The position numbers and the translations under genes are program-made. The notes under the pieces are model-generated. The model made no database searches. It had not been told where the DNA came from and worked only from the letters and a program-made list of their open reading frames with translations. 64,000 nucleotides of DNA from Rhea pennata. Taxonomy: Eukaryota > Chordata > Aves > Rheiformes > Rheidae. The stretch spans positions 50,068,053 through 50,132,052 of the forward strand of contig NC_084702.1 in NCBI RefSeq assembly GCF_028389875.1, given 5' to 3'. Positions 13,601 to 25,459 of the stretch are shown here, piece after piece. Positions within the stretch are counted from its first letter, which is position 1. Every line of letters starts with the position of its first letter.

Positions 13601-16600
13601 GCATATTTAAGCTGTATGCCATTTTTTAAATGTGACATCTGTGGAATTACTTTATCTCCCTCTTCCATGTGGCATTTGAAACTTATTTGAGTACATTAGA
13701 TGCAAGGCGATGGAGGAACAAGCATCTTAATTATGTTATACTGCAAAGCACCCTAAAACAACTGTATGTAAGAGCCCTGTACATGATTTGTTAAACATTA
13801 TAAAAGATGATCTAGGTATTGTAGAAGTCTACACTGATGCAGCAACATCACTTGATAAAAAAATATTCCTAGAAAAATATAACCCATGTAGCCTCAGTGC
13901 TCCCACATAGCCTTTTAATTTATGGCATTCCAAGTTGAAAGTCAGAGCTAGTTCAGATAAGTAATAAAAAGGCTCCATGAGAAAGTGACATAAGATGGAA
14001 AATAATGAAATACATGTTTAAGGTATTTACAGCATGAATGAAACTTTTAAAAATCTGTGTAAGATTAGTTAACAATCTTTTAAAGTTGCTTCCAGTGTAT
14101 GCCCACCATGTGTGGTGCCTCGCCATGGTTTGTTATTTTACTTCAATGGCAAGGGGAGGAAACCAACAAAGCTCCATAACTATACTGCATAGCACAATGT
14201 AACCATGGAAGCATTTGTCCACTTGCCAGAGCTTCTCCAGAATGATTCAGTCATTCATTTCATTGAATCAGTACTGAAGCTTTTAAGATTTATTACTTGA
14301 GAGTAGAAGAAAACTAATAAAACAAATTCCTTGTTGCTTCCCATTAAATACATCTTGTCACATAGGCATATTAATACCTTGTAACCACTTTACTGATGTG
14401 GTGTTGACTGTGTTACACTCTGTCCTTATGGTGGGATTACTCAATGTATTTGCATTAACTGCATGCCTGATACTCACTGAAAGAGAACTTAAAGATTTCT
14501 GACGCATTCTGCTGTCTCATACACAAACTGAATCAAAGACAAAAGCTGTAGGAAAGTGGGGATAAAAGGAATCTTAAAATTCATTAAAAATGCTCCTGTT
14601 AAAGAGTATGTTTATTAGAGCCCTTTCTCATTTAAGCCACAAACTGGACACTTGTAGTCATGCTGTAAATGCTTAAAGTTGAATGGAATTATTTTAGCAG
14701 TATTTTCATATTTGTTAAAGTATGATAAAGTTATATTAAATTCAAATCAATGCCCATCTAAAATGGCTGACAAAAATAAAGGCAAACAGAAAACCAGCAT
14801 GCTTTGTCTGAAAAACAACTAATTCCTAACCACTATTCTGAAAAAAATATTCTAATTCCCATGTGCTTGTAAGTACATGATACCTTTCTATAAAAAAAGT
14901 TACAAACTTTACAATGAAAATATCTAAGAAAACATAGCAAGATATGCACAGTTAGAGTACCATTACTATTCCTAATAACAAGACTAGAGAATATTAATTC
15001 AGTGTATTACTTTACAATTGCATATAATTATAGGTGAAAATTAAAGGCACCTTCAATGCACAGATCAAATGCTTATCAGTATGACAGGCTATGGAGGCCA
15101 TATCTATTAACGCATTAAAAATTTTCAGGAGTAGGAATCAGATCCTGACATGAGTGTCTCCCTGCTCCCACTCCCTTTTATCATTCCTTCTCCCTTTTAT
15201 AAAAGCCAGTCAGCTTACTCTACGCTGTTCCAGCTGTGAGAAGCTTAAAACAAAAGAAGAAAATAATACAAAGGTATTCAAAACCACCCCCTCATTTGCC
15301 TATAGGCCTTTTTTCCTATAGACAGAACAGTAAAAGGGTGGAAAGTCCATATAATTGTCTAGCACTGCCTGTACCAGGACAATTTTCCACTCAGTGAAGT
15401 AAAATCAAAGTTTGTCAATGAAAGCTTTTCTCCATTTTAGCTGTTAACATTGCTAAATACTTGCAAAACTAGAATGTAGATTATACCTTACAAATGGCCT
15501 TCTGGATCGTTTTCATACACAGAAACAATTAGTAGAAAAGTAGTTCATTGTAACTGTCAAGTGTAATGCTGTCACAGAGGGAAAAAAAATCTTAAGATGC
15601 ATCAACAGTAGAGATTAGTAACTAGTAGTTTGGTGGGGTGGGAAAGGAAGCAACAGAGGAAAGGAAGTAATTTTACCTTTGTATGTAGCACTTATGTTAT
15701 GGATATTTGAAGCTGAATAAAGCTCTGATATCCACATTTTAGAGAGGATGCAAACAGGTTTGAAGAACCAACAACTAGAGAAAGCAGAGAACAAAACTTA
15801 AAAATTCCTTTAGAGAAAAAACAAGTGAGCACTAAAAAGATTCCTCTAGTCAAGGAAAGCATACTGAAAAAAAGATATTTCTGACTTACCTATAGATTCA
15901 TACAGCTAAAATTGGAAGGAATCTATGAAAATTTTAAAATACTTCAGTTATCTGACTGCAGACACTTATTTGTCAATACAGGTATACAACTGCTATTAAG
16001 AGTCTCATATCAAAGATTTGAAAACAATGTTTAGAGTCTAATTTACTCTAACTTACTCTACTATTTTACATACTACCCTCAGTGTTATTGATTTCTCTGC
16101 AAGATTTTCTTTTTTGGAAGATACCTGTACTAAGCTCAAAGTAAAACATAAATCAGATATAGGTAGGTAGTTCTTTATAGATTTTTGGAGGGGGGAAAAA
16201 AAAGAAAGAAAACTCAAACAACCAATGCACCATACTGGTTGTGCTAGAGAAGATACACAGCACATTCCTATTATGAATACACATTTATTAATTTTTTAAA
16301 AATAAAGTAACTAGTTCATGTTAATTAACCAAAGGGAAGCAGCAAAAGCATGCAATATGAAATTGGGAAATGACATTTTTAATCAAAGGTTACTATCATT
16401 CATTCTGATTAAAATTATATCAATGCTAACCTAAATGACTGAGTTTGTTGCTTGTTTAGAGTTTTTAAGCCAATTTAAGAATGAAATTGAATCTTACTGA
16501 CTAAAAGAGTTTCTGCTAATTCTGAGACTCAAAGCCCAGATTATAATAACCATACACAAGTAAACATATACATGCAAATGTTTCCATTGAAGAACAGACT

Positions 16601-19600
16601 ACTCTGCAAGTCTCTGCTTATTTAGCATTTCCTTCTGCAAACCTCTAACTCCTAGGTCATCTTATTGTATCTTACACATCTTGCAGCCAGACACTGCCCT
16701 ACTCTTCAATTGGGTTCTACTGGAGCTGCTGACTTAGGCTGCCACAGTTGTTTCCTATAAAACTTTAATACCATTCCCAACTACCAAGCAGAGAAGCAGA
16801 AGAAGATGGACAAAGGCTGTAGATTTATTTCTCCATAAGCCTTTTAATGATACATGGCTTATCACTCCATTTAAGTGATTAGAATATACATTTTGATATT
16901 AGCCTTCTCAATTTAAGTCTAGCCCTAGGTCCTAAAACAGAATGACTTAAAGATTTACAAAAATTAGTGAAGGGACATGACACATGTATTTAATGGAAAG
17001 AAAGAATAAATGTTTCTTTATTAAAGAAAATTACAAAATGTCAGCTCTCCATCATCTTGCTTATAGCTCCTTTGGTATAATTTCCCAAAGATCTTTTTAA
17101 TATTCCTATGAGCATACTTTAATTCCTAATTCTGATCAAGCCACACAAGATATAACATGACCAAATGGAATGTGATAAAGATCCCTGCAGTCGCTCTTGC
17201 ATGCCATGGAGTGATTAACACTGACCCTGTTGCTCACTGGGAATGCACTATTAGGATATGCAAAGTAACTTGCATGGCAATGGAGAAAGGCTGTATTCCT
17301 ATTAGCATTCATGGGAGCTATGCAGCTACAGTCTTGTTCATCAAGTTTGGAATATACCCTTTTGTTATTGATGGGAAAATGTCACTAGTTACAAATGGTT
17401 ACACACAGGGGTGTAGCAGGGTCAAAGCAAACTCCAATACTTTTCCCCTGCCCACCCTCCCAAGGGAGTGCTGCTTCAGCAGGTTTTTTTTTTTTTTTTT
17501 TTTTTTGACCTGATGGTACACCTCTTTAGACAAAAGCAATGGTGAAATTCCCCACCCTGATCTCTTCTGTAGCCCCACTACCCAAAGATTAAAGAAAAAT
17601 GTAAAGCCTCCCAAAGGATATGCTGTTAGTGGTGTATGCCAGGTCAGACTCTGATGTAGGCATCACTAAGGATGAAGTCTGCCTTCAAACTCTTCTAAAG
17701 GTCCACCCACAACTCTGATCAGTCTCATAAAACAGTCTTTCAACAGTATGAATAGGGTCTGAGTCATCAGTTTCCCAGCTACAGACAACTACAGTGGCTT
17801 CATTTCTACTACTGAAAGCTTCCTTTAAAAAACAAAACTGGTTGGTACTTCAGATAGACATCTGGCAGATGTCTATGACACTTTTAATAGATAGAATTCC
17901 CATTCACTAAGTTACAATTTTTTTAATCAACTTGAGATCAAGATTAAATTTAGAGTTTATAGGAAATTCATTCAATCTTGTCACCTTCAATAAGGCATAT
18001 TACTCTTGCTGGAAACAGAGTTGGAGGACAATTCAATTTCCTTACAATTTGCCATCCCCTGAATTGCATAAAACCATACTGGGACTACTGCAAGCATGTG
18101 CACGGGTAATCTGACAATTCAAACCTGTCTTTGTTGTATAGAAGTTGTTTACAGTTTTTGCCTTCAATGCAATTAACACAAGCTGTGCATCTGACCCATG
18201 ACAGAAACAGAAAGCTTATTTCTGAGCAGGCATCAACTGGGAAGATGCTATAAAATACTCTGAAGATGGGAAAAAGCCCTGGTTAGGCCCCTAAACTATT
18301 TACAGACACTCTCCCTGCAGGTATGAAGCTGTTTTGAGGCAATTCTAATCCCACTGCACAGCTAGAGCTATACTATAAGAAATGCTATAAGGAAGCACAT
18401 AAATCATCTTCTACTTGCTGAACTGCAAAAAATGCAGTTTCCTGTTTACACTTTTAGCAGTATAGTTTGTTCTATGTATCTTTAGAAAAGACAGGAATCA
18501 GTCCTGCCCTAGTCAGCTCTTATTCTATGTTTACCACATAGTTCTGTATCTGAGAGTATTTATTTATTTTTGTAAACTTACAACAAAGAACATCTATACT
18601 CCTGACAGGGCATCCTGACTGATCAGTATTACTTTTCTCTCACTGATGCTGTTTCCCTAGAGAATATCCAGACAACCTAGAAATACTTAATAAGGACTTT
18701 TGCCTCATCCATTCATCATCTGCAATAAAGAAATATTTTAAAGACAGATATATTGAGAATTATTTTTACTTTTAACTACAGCATCACACATTGCACACCT
18801 TGATGACTTATTCTACAATGTCCAGGAAATAACTTCAGTAGTCCTCAGCTTCTGAGTCATGTGACACACACATATGTGATACTCCATAGATGTATACAGT
18901 CACTAGCTCTTGTGGTATCAGACTCAAGACATCCATTTTCAAAATTAATGTCACAAAAGAACTCTGCCTTTCTTAAATTCCAAGCAGAAGGGCAATTCCA
19001 GCCCATGCTAGAATTGCAAGGGCAATTACTAGCCCTTTCAGTTGCACAAGAAAGTCTGATAACATCATATAACAAAGCTCAAAAACAAAAAGCAGAAAAT
19101 TCATTCAAAATCACTTTTTAAATTAGATGTAATCTGTTTATCACTAGACTCGCAACCATATTTCTCTTCAGCAATTATGCAATCAATTGCTCCAACACAC
19201 TCAGACTAACCTCACAGCTGCTAGCCTTTGTAAGCAATACTATATTTGGACCAGTGGTAAACAAAACCCAATTCATCATTACTTGCCCAAAGAAGTTTCC
19301 ACCAGATTAAGCTTCCTAGTTATTTTTCTGCCCCCTTGTGATAGGTTTATTACCTGAGCAACTGCCACAGCTGCTGACAGCTCTTAGCTTTAAGACTGAA
19401 AGTGAATACATTGGTTTAGGAAAGAAGGGCAAAATACCTAGAGGTTGCAAGGTATAATTTGCAGTTTCTTTCTTATTGTGGAAAAAAAAAATCATCACAG
19501 GTCAAACCTCCCACCTTTATCTCTGCACTACAATTCTCCAGGAGAAATGTTGAAGAGTCAGAGAAAAGGCATAGGGAAACTGCCAAACGAGTAGCAGTGC

Positions 19601-20567
19601 AATAGGAATCAAGCAGGACTAGAAGGCACATAAATTTTTGAGGTGCCAGAACTTACAGGTGGAAATGGCTCTTAGAAGAATTGTTTTATTCACCCAAATA
19701 CATGGCATCTCCATATCAAAACAGCCTTAATTTCTCCAAAAACAGAATCGGTCGGAAGAACGTGTTTTAGAAGACTAACTCGCATGTGTAACTCCACAGT
19801 CCTCACTGCCCCTCTCCCAGGCTACCTTCCCCCTAACAGAGATTCTGCCCTTCAGCCTTCCTCTTCCCAGACGTGCTGCTGTCAGCAAAGCCAGAAGCCA
19901 CGAAGCCTCTTTGTCCTGTTGACTACCACCAGGTTGGACAGGGCTAGTGGATGAGAATGGACTACAGACCTCCGCACAGGCTCTCCAACTGAGGACAGTC
20001 AGGAACACAGTTACCAGGGGGAAAAAAAAAGAAAAAAAACACTTTAGCTTTAATCTTTATTATCTTTTCATTACCTGTGGTTTAAACTTGTTCTCCAGAC
20101 CAGCCTGGCAGATGCCACCTGTGCAATGTCCATCCAAAGGGAACTGGAAGCAGTTGCTAGCCCGTAGCTACCAGAGCACCCTACTGAGGCAGGCTCTTGA
20201 GAAGACCTGCACTTGAACGAGAGTCTGCAAGAACAGAAGGCGCTTCTTTTCATCACTTTCCTAAGCCCCTTTACAGTCAGAAAGGGTATAAGGGCAAGGG
20301 GAGCACTTCACTGTTGAGTAGCAAATGCACTGAACACAGCATCTTAGCCTCTAGCACCCATCAGCTCAAGTAAGAGCACCCACAGGTGAGCTGTAAAAGC
20401 TAAGGCTAGGTCATAGCACACCAGCACACCTACACATGCCTTCAGGACTGGACATACAGTACAGCAGGACAACACTCACAGGGCCACATTAACTGCATGA
20501 GCAGCCACCAGAAAACCTGCTTGCCACCCCTGCAGGTGCTGGGGCTTGGCCTAGCAGCCCCTCACAC

Positions 20568-20602
20568 CACAGCAGCGGCGGCGGCGGCGGCAGCAGCAGC
20601 AG
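20568..20602 (+). repeat. Mixed CAG/CGG trinucleotide tract
   Basis: A run of CAG and CGG triplets (two CAG, about four CGG, then CAG units) at the left edge of the LYSMD3 CpG island. It lies upstream of the likely transcription start. It accounts for the Ala- and Gln-rich frames read across it, which are not genes. Confidence 0.8.
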
Positions 20603-20947
20603 CTATGACAAACTGGGCCCTAACAAAGCCCCTCAGCGAGAGGGGACCGAGCCGCCCGCACACCGACGGTGCCTCAGGAGCGGTGGCGCCGCGCCTAACG
20701 GCCGACGCCGCCTCCCGCGCGCGCCCAACGGCCACCCGGCTGGCGGCGGCCGCCGCGCCCTTTGAAGCGCCCGCGCGCGGCGGGCGGCGGCGCGCGAGCC
20801 CTTTAAGAGCGGGCGCTGCGCGGGCGCGCGGGCGGCTGTTGGGGCGGGGCGAGGCGAGCGGGGCCGGCTGGAGCGCGCCGCGGCGCGCTGCGGACGTGGC
20901 GGCGGCGGCGGGGCGCCAGGCCGGGCCGGGCCGGCGGCGCCATTGCC

Positions 20948-20980
20948 ATGCGGAGCTGCCGGCGCGGCGGCGGCAGGTAG
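20948..20980 (+). other. Possible short upstream ORF in LYSMD3 leader
   Basis: An ATG at 20948 opens a ten-codon frame that ends at TAG 20978-20980. The stop overlaps the candidate leader 5' splice site CAG|GTAGGG, so splicing there would remove it. It matters only if transcription starts upstream of 20948, which the sequence cannot show. Confidence 0.25.
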
Positions 20981-21250
20981 GGCACGCCCGCCTCGGCCCT
21001 TCCGCTCGTCCTCGCTTCCTCGGGGCGGCTCTGGGCCGCCGGCGCCGGCTGTTGCGGCCCTTCCGGGGGAGGGAGGGAGGAAGGGGCCGGTGGTGGGGCC
21101 GGCGCTCGCCGCCCTGGGGCGGGCAGCGGCTCGGCGCAGGGCGGGCGGCCGGGCCGGGGCCGAGGCCGCGGCCGGCGGGGCGGCCGGTGGTGCGAGCCCG
21201 CGGCGAGCGCGCCACGTCTGCGGCCCGTGGCGCAGCGCCCCCGCGGGAGG

Positions 21251-21511
21251 ATGTCCGGCCGGAGCCCCGGGCGCGGCCTGCCGCTGCCGGCCGCGGCGCT
21301 GCCCGCCGGCGGCCGCCCGCACCCCTTCGGCAGCGGCGCCGAGGGCGAGGGCGCTGAGGAGGAGGCGGAGGTGTACGAGCTGCGGCCCCGAGGCAGGGAG
21401 AAGGTCCGGAGGAGCACGTCCAGAGACCGGCTGGATGACATTGTCTTACTGACGAAGGATATACAAGAAGGGGACACTCTGAATGCGATTGCGCTTCAGT
21501 ATTGTTGCTCA
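21251..21511 (+). CDS. LYSMD3: LYSMD3 coding exon 1
   Basis: Codes for residues 1-87, ending ...ALQYCCS within the LysM domain. It is followed by the donor GTAAGT at 21512. It has A at -3 of the start codon. The splice in the middle of LysM is at the same place as in mammals (CC[S/T]|VADIKRVNN). Confidence 0.95.
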
Positions 21512-24270
21512 GTAAGTCCTGAGTAATTACTCTTTTCCTTCTCTTTCAGAGTGAATAGTTGGCCGGTGTTACTGTCTGCCTTGCTGTTTTGGGATTGGGC
21601 ACACCTGAATGCTAGTTTAGGCTGCAGGTGCAAACTTGGCTCCTCTCTTGATCAGCTGGATTTGCTTAGCTTTCAGCTTGTGCATTTAGACTGCTGACTG
21701 AAATGTTGTGTTCTTCGGAACTCATAAAACTGATTCTTGACATGTAAGAACTCTTAAAATAATTAATAGAACAAAATGCAGTGTATCCAAAGGTTCCAGG
21801 CTTAGTATGAAGTTTTTGAGGTAAAATTAAGGTAAATGTAAGTAACAGATATTTTTGTATGTGATATTGCATCACTTAATACATATTATGCTGTGATACA
21901 GTAAAAGTTCTCATAGTGTGTAGTCACAAATGGACACCTTTTAGTAGTGCAGTGTTGACTAAGACAGTTTGAAATGAAGAAGGTATTGCTGAACTACCTG
22001 AGAAGCTGTGGAAATCTGTTCAGGAGATCAATTCACTGTAGATTTCTTTTAAATTCTGCTAGATTACTCAAATACTTATTTGTGTGTGCATGCTATACTG
22101 CTGGGAGCTATTTGACTAAAGTGTTCCCTTCTGGTGTAGTTCAGATGTTCATACTTCTTCATTCTAGTTAAGAGTTCATAAGTTAGTCTTGTGAATCTAC
22201 TTCCTTCCTAATTTTTTGTCTGGTTCACACTACTTAAGGCAGAGGCTTCTGTCTTGGTTGATGTTAGCATTTGTACAAATCCTACTAAGTAGAGGAAATC
22301 AACTATGCATGAAGTGGATTGTCTGCTAATAATCTAGCTTTCAAGAGGTCAAATTTGATCAAATTCAAAATCCATGTTTTCTAAAGTCTTACTATGATCT
22401 AATTCTCAGGTAGGAACAATCCTTTGGTTGTGAACTTTGGAACCAAAGTCTTGACAGTGTTAATCATGACATGCTTGAGCCTAATTAAGCAATTCTTTGC
22501 CTGAGCACCCACTTCAATTGGGTTTTTTGAGCAAACGTACTGTATCAGATCTCAAAACTGCTTTGCTTTTTCTGGGAGATTTATGGGGGATGTGAAAAAG
22601 GTCCAGGTGTCTGAGCAGAAAGCATAACTTATGTAATAATAGAATTACTGGGTTAGTGATAGATCATTGGGTTAAATGCTGCTGTTTGTCATCTTTTATG
22701 CTAATCTGACTTTTCTAGTTTAAGACACCTGAATGTGCTGTCATGAGGACTGAAACACTTCTATGTTACAAGATTAGTGCAGTGTATGCTAGCTGCCTGT
22801 TTGTGTTTTCTCCTTAAGTAGATGCCCTCTAAGTAGAGGAACGATTTGAACTCTGATATCTTGTTTTTTGGATATTATAACCTGAAGGCTGTTGCTTAAA
22901 AACAGATATAATACCTTTCTTTACCAGATGTTGCAAGAAAATGCTGATTTTCTTTGGATACTTATAGTGAGGTTTGTGGCTGTGCATCCCATCGGGAGGG
23001 GGTTAGAGTCTTGTAATGAGGTAGCTGGTTTTCTAAGGGCAATTAAATCCTTGCAGAATATTTCATGTGAGGCTTTTGAATCTGAACCTTTTAAGAGCAA
23101 AATGAGATTCATATTGAGCAAGAATGGAAGTGAAGGGGACAGCTGACTTGAGAAGATGACTTAAAAGATTTTAAATCATGCCTGAGTTCTACCTTGCTGC
23201 CCCAAAATCTACCTGAAAAGCTGGAAAAATCCAAACCAGAAGTGTGGCTGGATGAATTAGTTCTTAATTTTTATTATTCCTTACTTGCAAGTTTTACATT
23301 TACATCAGAAACTTATGGTAATCTATTCCATTTGCAAACACTGGAGTAAAACTGATTTCAGGTGGAGTTGCTACTAACAGATGAATATACATTAAGTATA
23401 AATATATAAATATTCATACCTTAAATGATTGTCAGAATATTCATCTGAAATGAGAGGATTTGTTGCCTTGTGATTATGTTCTTGCGTTAACATTGTTCAA
23501 AGTGGATCTTTGACCTCTTCTTGCTTCATACTGTTTGAATAGTATCATTTAAAAAAAAAAATAGGCCCTCTGTTAGGGAAGAATTCTATTTCTCAAGGAT
23601 TTAGAGCTTGTAACATTTTCATTTTAGTTACATATGACTTTCATATTTAAACTTTTTTTGTTGTTTTTAGGTTGCAGATATCAAGAGGGTTAACAATCTT
23701 ATCAATGATCAAGACTTTTTTGCCCTGAGATCTATCAAAATTCCAGTAAAAAAGTTCAGTGTACTGACTGAAACACATGTCTCTCCAAAAGGAAGAACAC
23801 TTCTACGGCCTGCTCACTGTTCCCCGGAAGTGCAGGAAACATCACCTTCTGATAAATTCTCTGCTAATGAGACTGCTGGGAACTTCTTAAAAGAAGTAGA
23901 TCGTGATATAGAACAAATAGTGAAGTGTAATGATACAAAGAGAGAGAACCTTAATGAAGTTGTTTCTGCCTTAGCAGCCCAACAGATCTGTTTTGAAACA
24001 GATGGTAAAACTAAAAAATGCAAAGATCCTTATTATGGAGCAGATTGGGGTATAGGATGGTGGACAGCTGTAGTGATTATGTTGGTTATTGGCATAGTAA
24101 CTCCAGTTTTTTATCTTCTGTATTACGAAGTTTTAGTGAAAGCAGATGTCAGTCACCATTCTACAATGGAATCTTCCCATTCAGGTATCACAGCACCATC
24201 ACATCAGAAGCAAATAGAAAATGGAATAAATTCAGCAAATATTATAAATGCTAATCAAGGATATAAATGA
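21251..24270 (+). CDS. LYSMD3: LYSMD3, LysM domain-containing membrane protein
   Basis: Two coding exons, 21251-21511 and 23671-24270, joined in phase 0 by a GTAAGT...TTTTTAG intron, give 286 aa. The human protein, from memory, has 306. A variable Gly/Ala/Glu-rich head (1-40) is followed by the conserved [20 protein letters not shown] block (41-60). The LysM domain spans about 66-113, followed by a conserved acidic/basic segment ([13 protein letters not shown], 161-173). The [11 protein letters not shown] motif leads into one transmembrane helix (about 217-239). There is no signal peptide, so a type II topology with the N-terminus in the cytosol is expected. The family is poorly characterised; human LYSMD3 has been reported to bind chitin in airway cells. 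The start is the first ATG in this frame in the island and aligns with the human start. The C-terminus is shorter than in mammals because of a local duplication near the stop. Confidence 0.96.
23671..24270 (+). CDS. LYSMD3: LYSMD3 coding exon 2
   Basis: Starts after TTGTTTTTAG with [10 protein letters not shown] and carries the second half of LysM, the linker, the transmembrane helix and the tail. It ends NANQGYK-stop (TGA 24268-24270). Base composition is AT-rich, in sharp contrast to exon 1. Confidence 0.95.
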   Translation, partial: VADIKRVNNLINDQDFFALRSIKIPVKKFSVLTETHVSPKGRTLLRPAHCSPEVQETSPSDKFSANETAGNFLKEVDRDIEQIVKCNDTKRENLNEVVSALAAQQICFETDGKTKKCKDPYYGADWGIGWWTAVVIMLVIGIVTPVFYLLYYEVLVKADVSHHSTMESSHSGITAPSHQKQIENGINSANIINANQGYK

Positions 24271-24280
24271 TAATCAAGGA
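24242..24280 (+). repeat. LYSMD3: Imperfect 19 bp tandem duplication at the LYSMD3 stop
   Basis: TATAAATGCTAATCAAGGA is followed at once by TATAAATGATAATCAAGGA (offset 19, one mismatch). As 19 is not a multiple of three, the second copy is read in another frame and supplies the TGA stop. Confidence 0.85.
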
Positions 24281-25424
24281 GAGCTTCAGCATTATGACTG
24301 AAAGCCCCAGGCAGCTGTTATTCATGGACACATAATATGGCATAAGATGAAGAGGAAACCACAGAATGCAGAGTGCATCGGAGTGCAGAAAAAGTATTTT
24401 ACTGATTTATGATTTGTCTTTATGAGCAGTGTTCCATTATATGGATGCTTGTGTGGCTCATGTAATCTCTGAATATGCCTAAGGGTTAGGGGGCTTTTAA
24501 TGCAAGATTGGAATACAAGTTAAGGTATAAAATGGTCTCTGAACCTTTGCACTTGTTTCTATTTTGATAAGCTTAGGTTTTCTAGTTAATGACAAAGTGA
24601 GAAAGTGTATTTTCAACTAACATAAAAAGACTCTTACTCTACCTTTTACGACCCTAAAATGGGTATTTGGGGATGTCTAACTTTTAAATGTGTTCAAGTA
24701 TTTATATGGTGCATAGTGCACTTGGCATCTTAAGATCAAGTTTACAGTTATCTGTTAAAACTGCATTTTCATTTTATCTTACTCTGTCAGAAATAGGATG
24801 AAACAATCATTCCATAATTAACTGCCACTATAAAGTCCCCTTTCTGTTAAAAATGATTTTTTTTGTAGAGGCAGGAGCTAATACTTAAACTGGAGTCTTT
24901 TCAGTTTTGTGCCTGTCATCAGCCCATTTTTTAATACTTTTTTCATACAGGTGATAGGCTAATTTGATAACTGTATATGATACTGTGCCTCAACTCAGTC
25001 CAGTTGAGACAGTCTTATGGAAAGCTCATCACCTTCTCCATGGTTCTACTGAAAACTGACTTGACTGGACTCATCTTCTGGTCAGCTGTATATAAGATGA
25101 AATAAGTGAAGATGCATGGCACCTCATTCTGACTGCTTCATTAGTCTTTTATGCTAATAGAATAATTTTCTTCATCTCCAGCTAATCTTGGTTCAGGAGC
25201 AACTGATTTTTCAGACAGCGGTCATCTGGGGTTCTGAGTATGTTAATTGTCATGCATCCCTGAGCACCAATTTTTCCTGAAGCCTACCCCAAAACTCCAA
25301 ATGAGATTTAACAGCTGATAGCCAGAAACCTAAACTGCAGCAGAATGCAGCAGTTGTAGCTTCAAACTGTTCTTTAGTTAGTATTGTCTGTCAACCACTC
25401 TTTTGTTTCCTGGAAATGCCACTG

Positions 25425-25428
<4 letters not shown>

Positions 25429-25455
<27 letters not shown>
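25429..25455 (+). repeat. 27-base A run
   Basis: Uninterrupted A tract inside the presumed LYSMD3 3' UTR. It is not preceded by AATAAA and shows no target-site duplication, so it is treated as a simple homopolymer. Confidence 0.85.

Positions 25456-25459
<4 letters not shown>

Larger units (their letters stand above)
7140..20490. other. Intergenic DNA upstream of LYSMD3
   Basis: AT-rich single-copy DNA. It contains the duplicated sequence at 8087-8188 and 9435-9540, a purine-rich stretch near 10555-10665 and a 23-base T run at 17484-17506. Isolated splice-like motifs occur on the minus strand, for example CTATAG|GTAAGT near 15890, but they do not join into an open frame. GC content rises from about 19750 toward the LYSMD3 CpG island. 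No gene is supported. Confidence 0.55.
20560..21450 (+). promoter_or_regulatory. LYSMD3: CpG-island promoter of LYSMD3
   Basis: Strongly CpG-rich block ending in the first coding exon of LYSMD3. It contains GC boxes (GGGGCGGGGC near 20840) and two MYB-type sites, CTAACGGC at 20695-20702 and CCAACGGC at 20725-20732, exactly 30 bases apart. No TATA box is placed for the gene. The transcription start probably lies near 20850-20950. A possible leader donor, CAG|GTAGGG, is at 20977, and a poor acceptor, GCGCAG, lies just before 21236, so a spliced leader is possible but unproven. Confidence 0.75.

Noticed and set aside
17157-17513. 118-codon frame on the plus strand
   Set aside because: It ends in poly-Phe through a T homopolymer and has no family features or splice context.
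1-20000. Exons of ADGRV1 on the minus strand
   Set aside because: Expected by synteny, but no signal peptide or Calx-beta motif (such as CDDDLPEPDE) could be found. It is probably beyond the left edge.
21227-21250. Upstream extension of the LYSMD3 frame from 21227
   Set aside because: The triplet there is GTG, not ATG. The ATG at 21251 matches the known protein start.
20497-21357. A 286-codon open frame and four other long overlapping frames on both strands across the LYSMD3 island
   Set aside because: Ala/Arg/Pro-rich products of CpG-island composition. Only the LYSMD3 frame from 21251 is conserved and correctly spliced.
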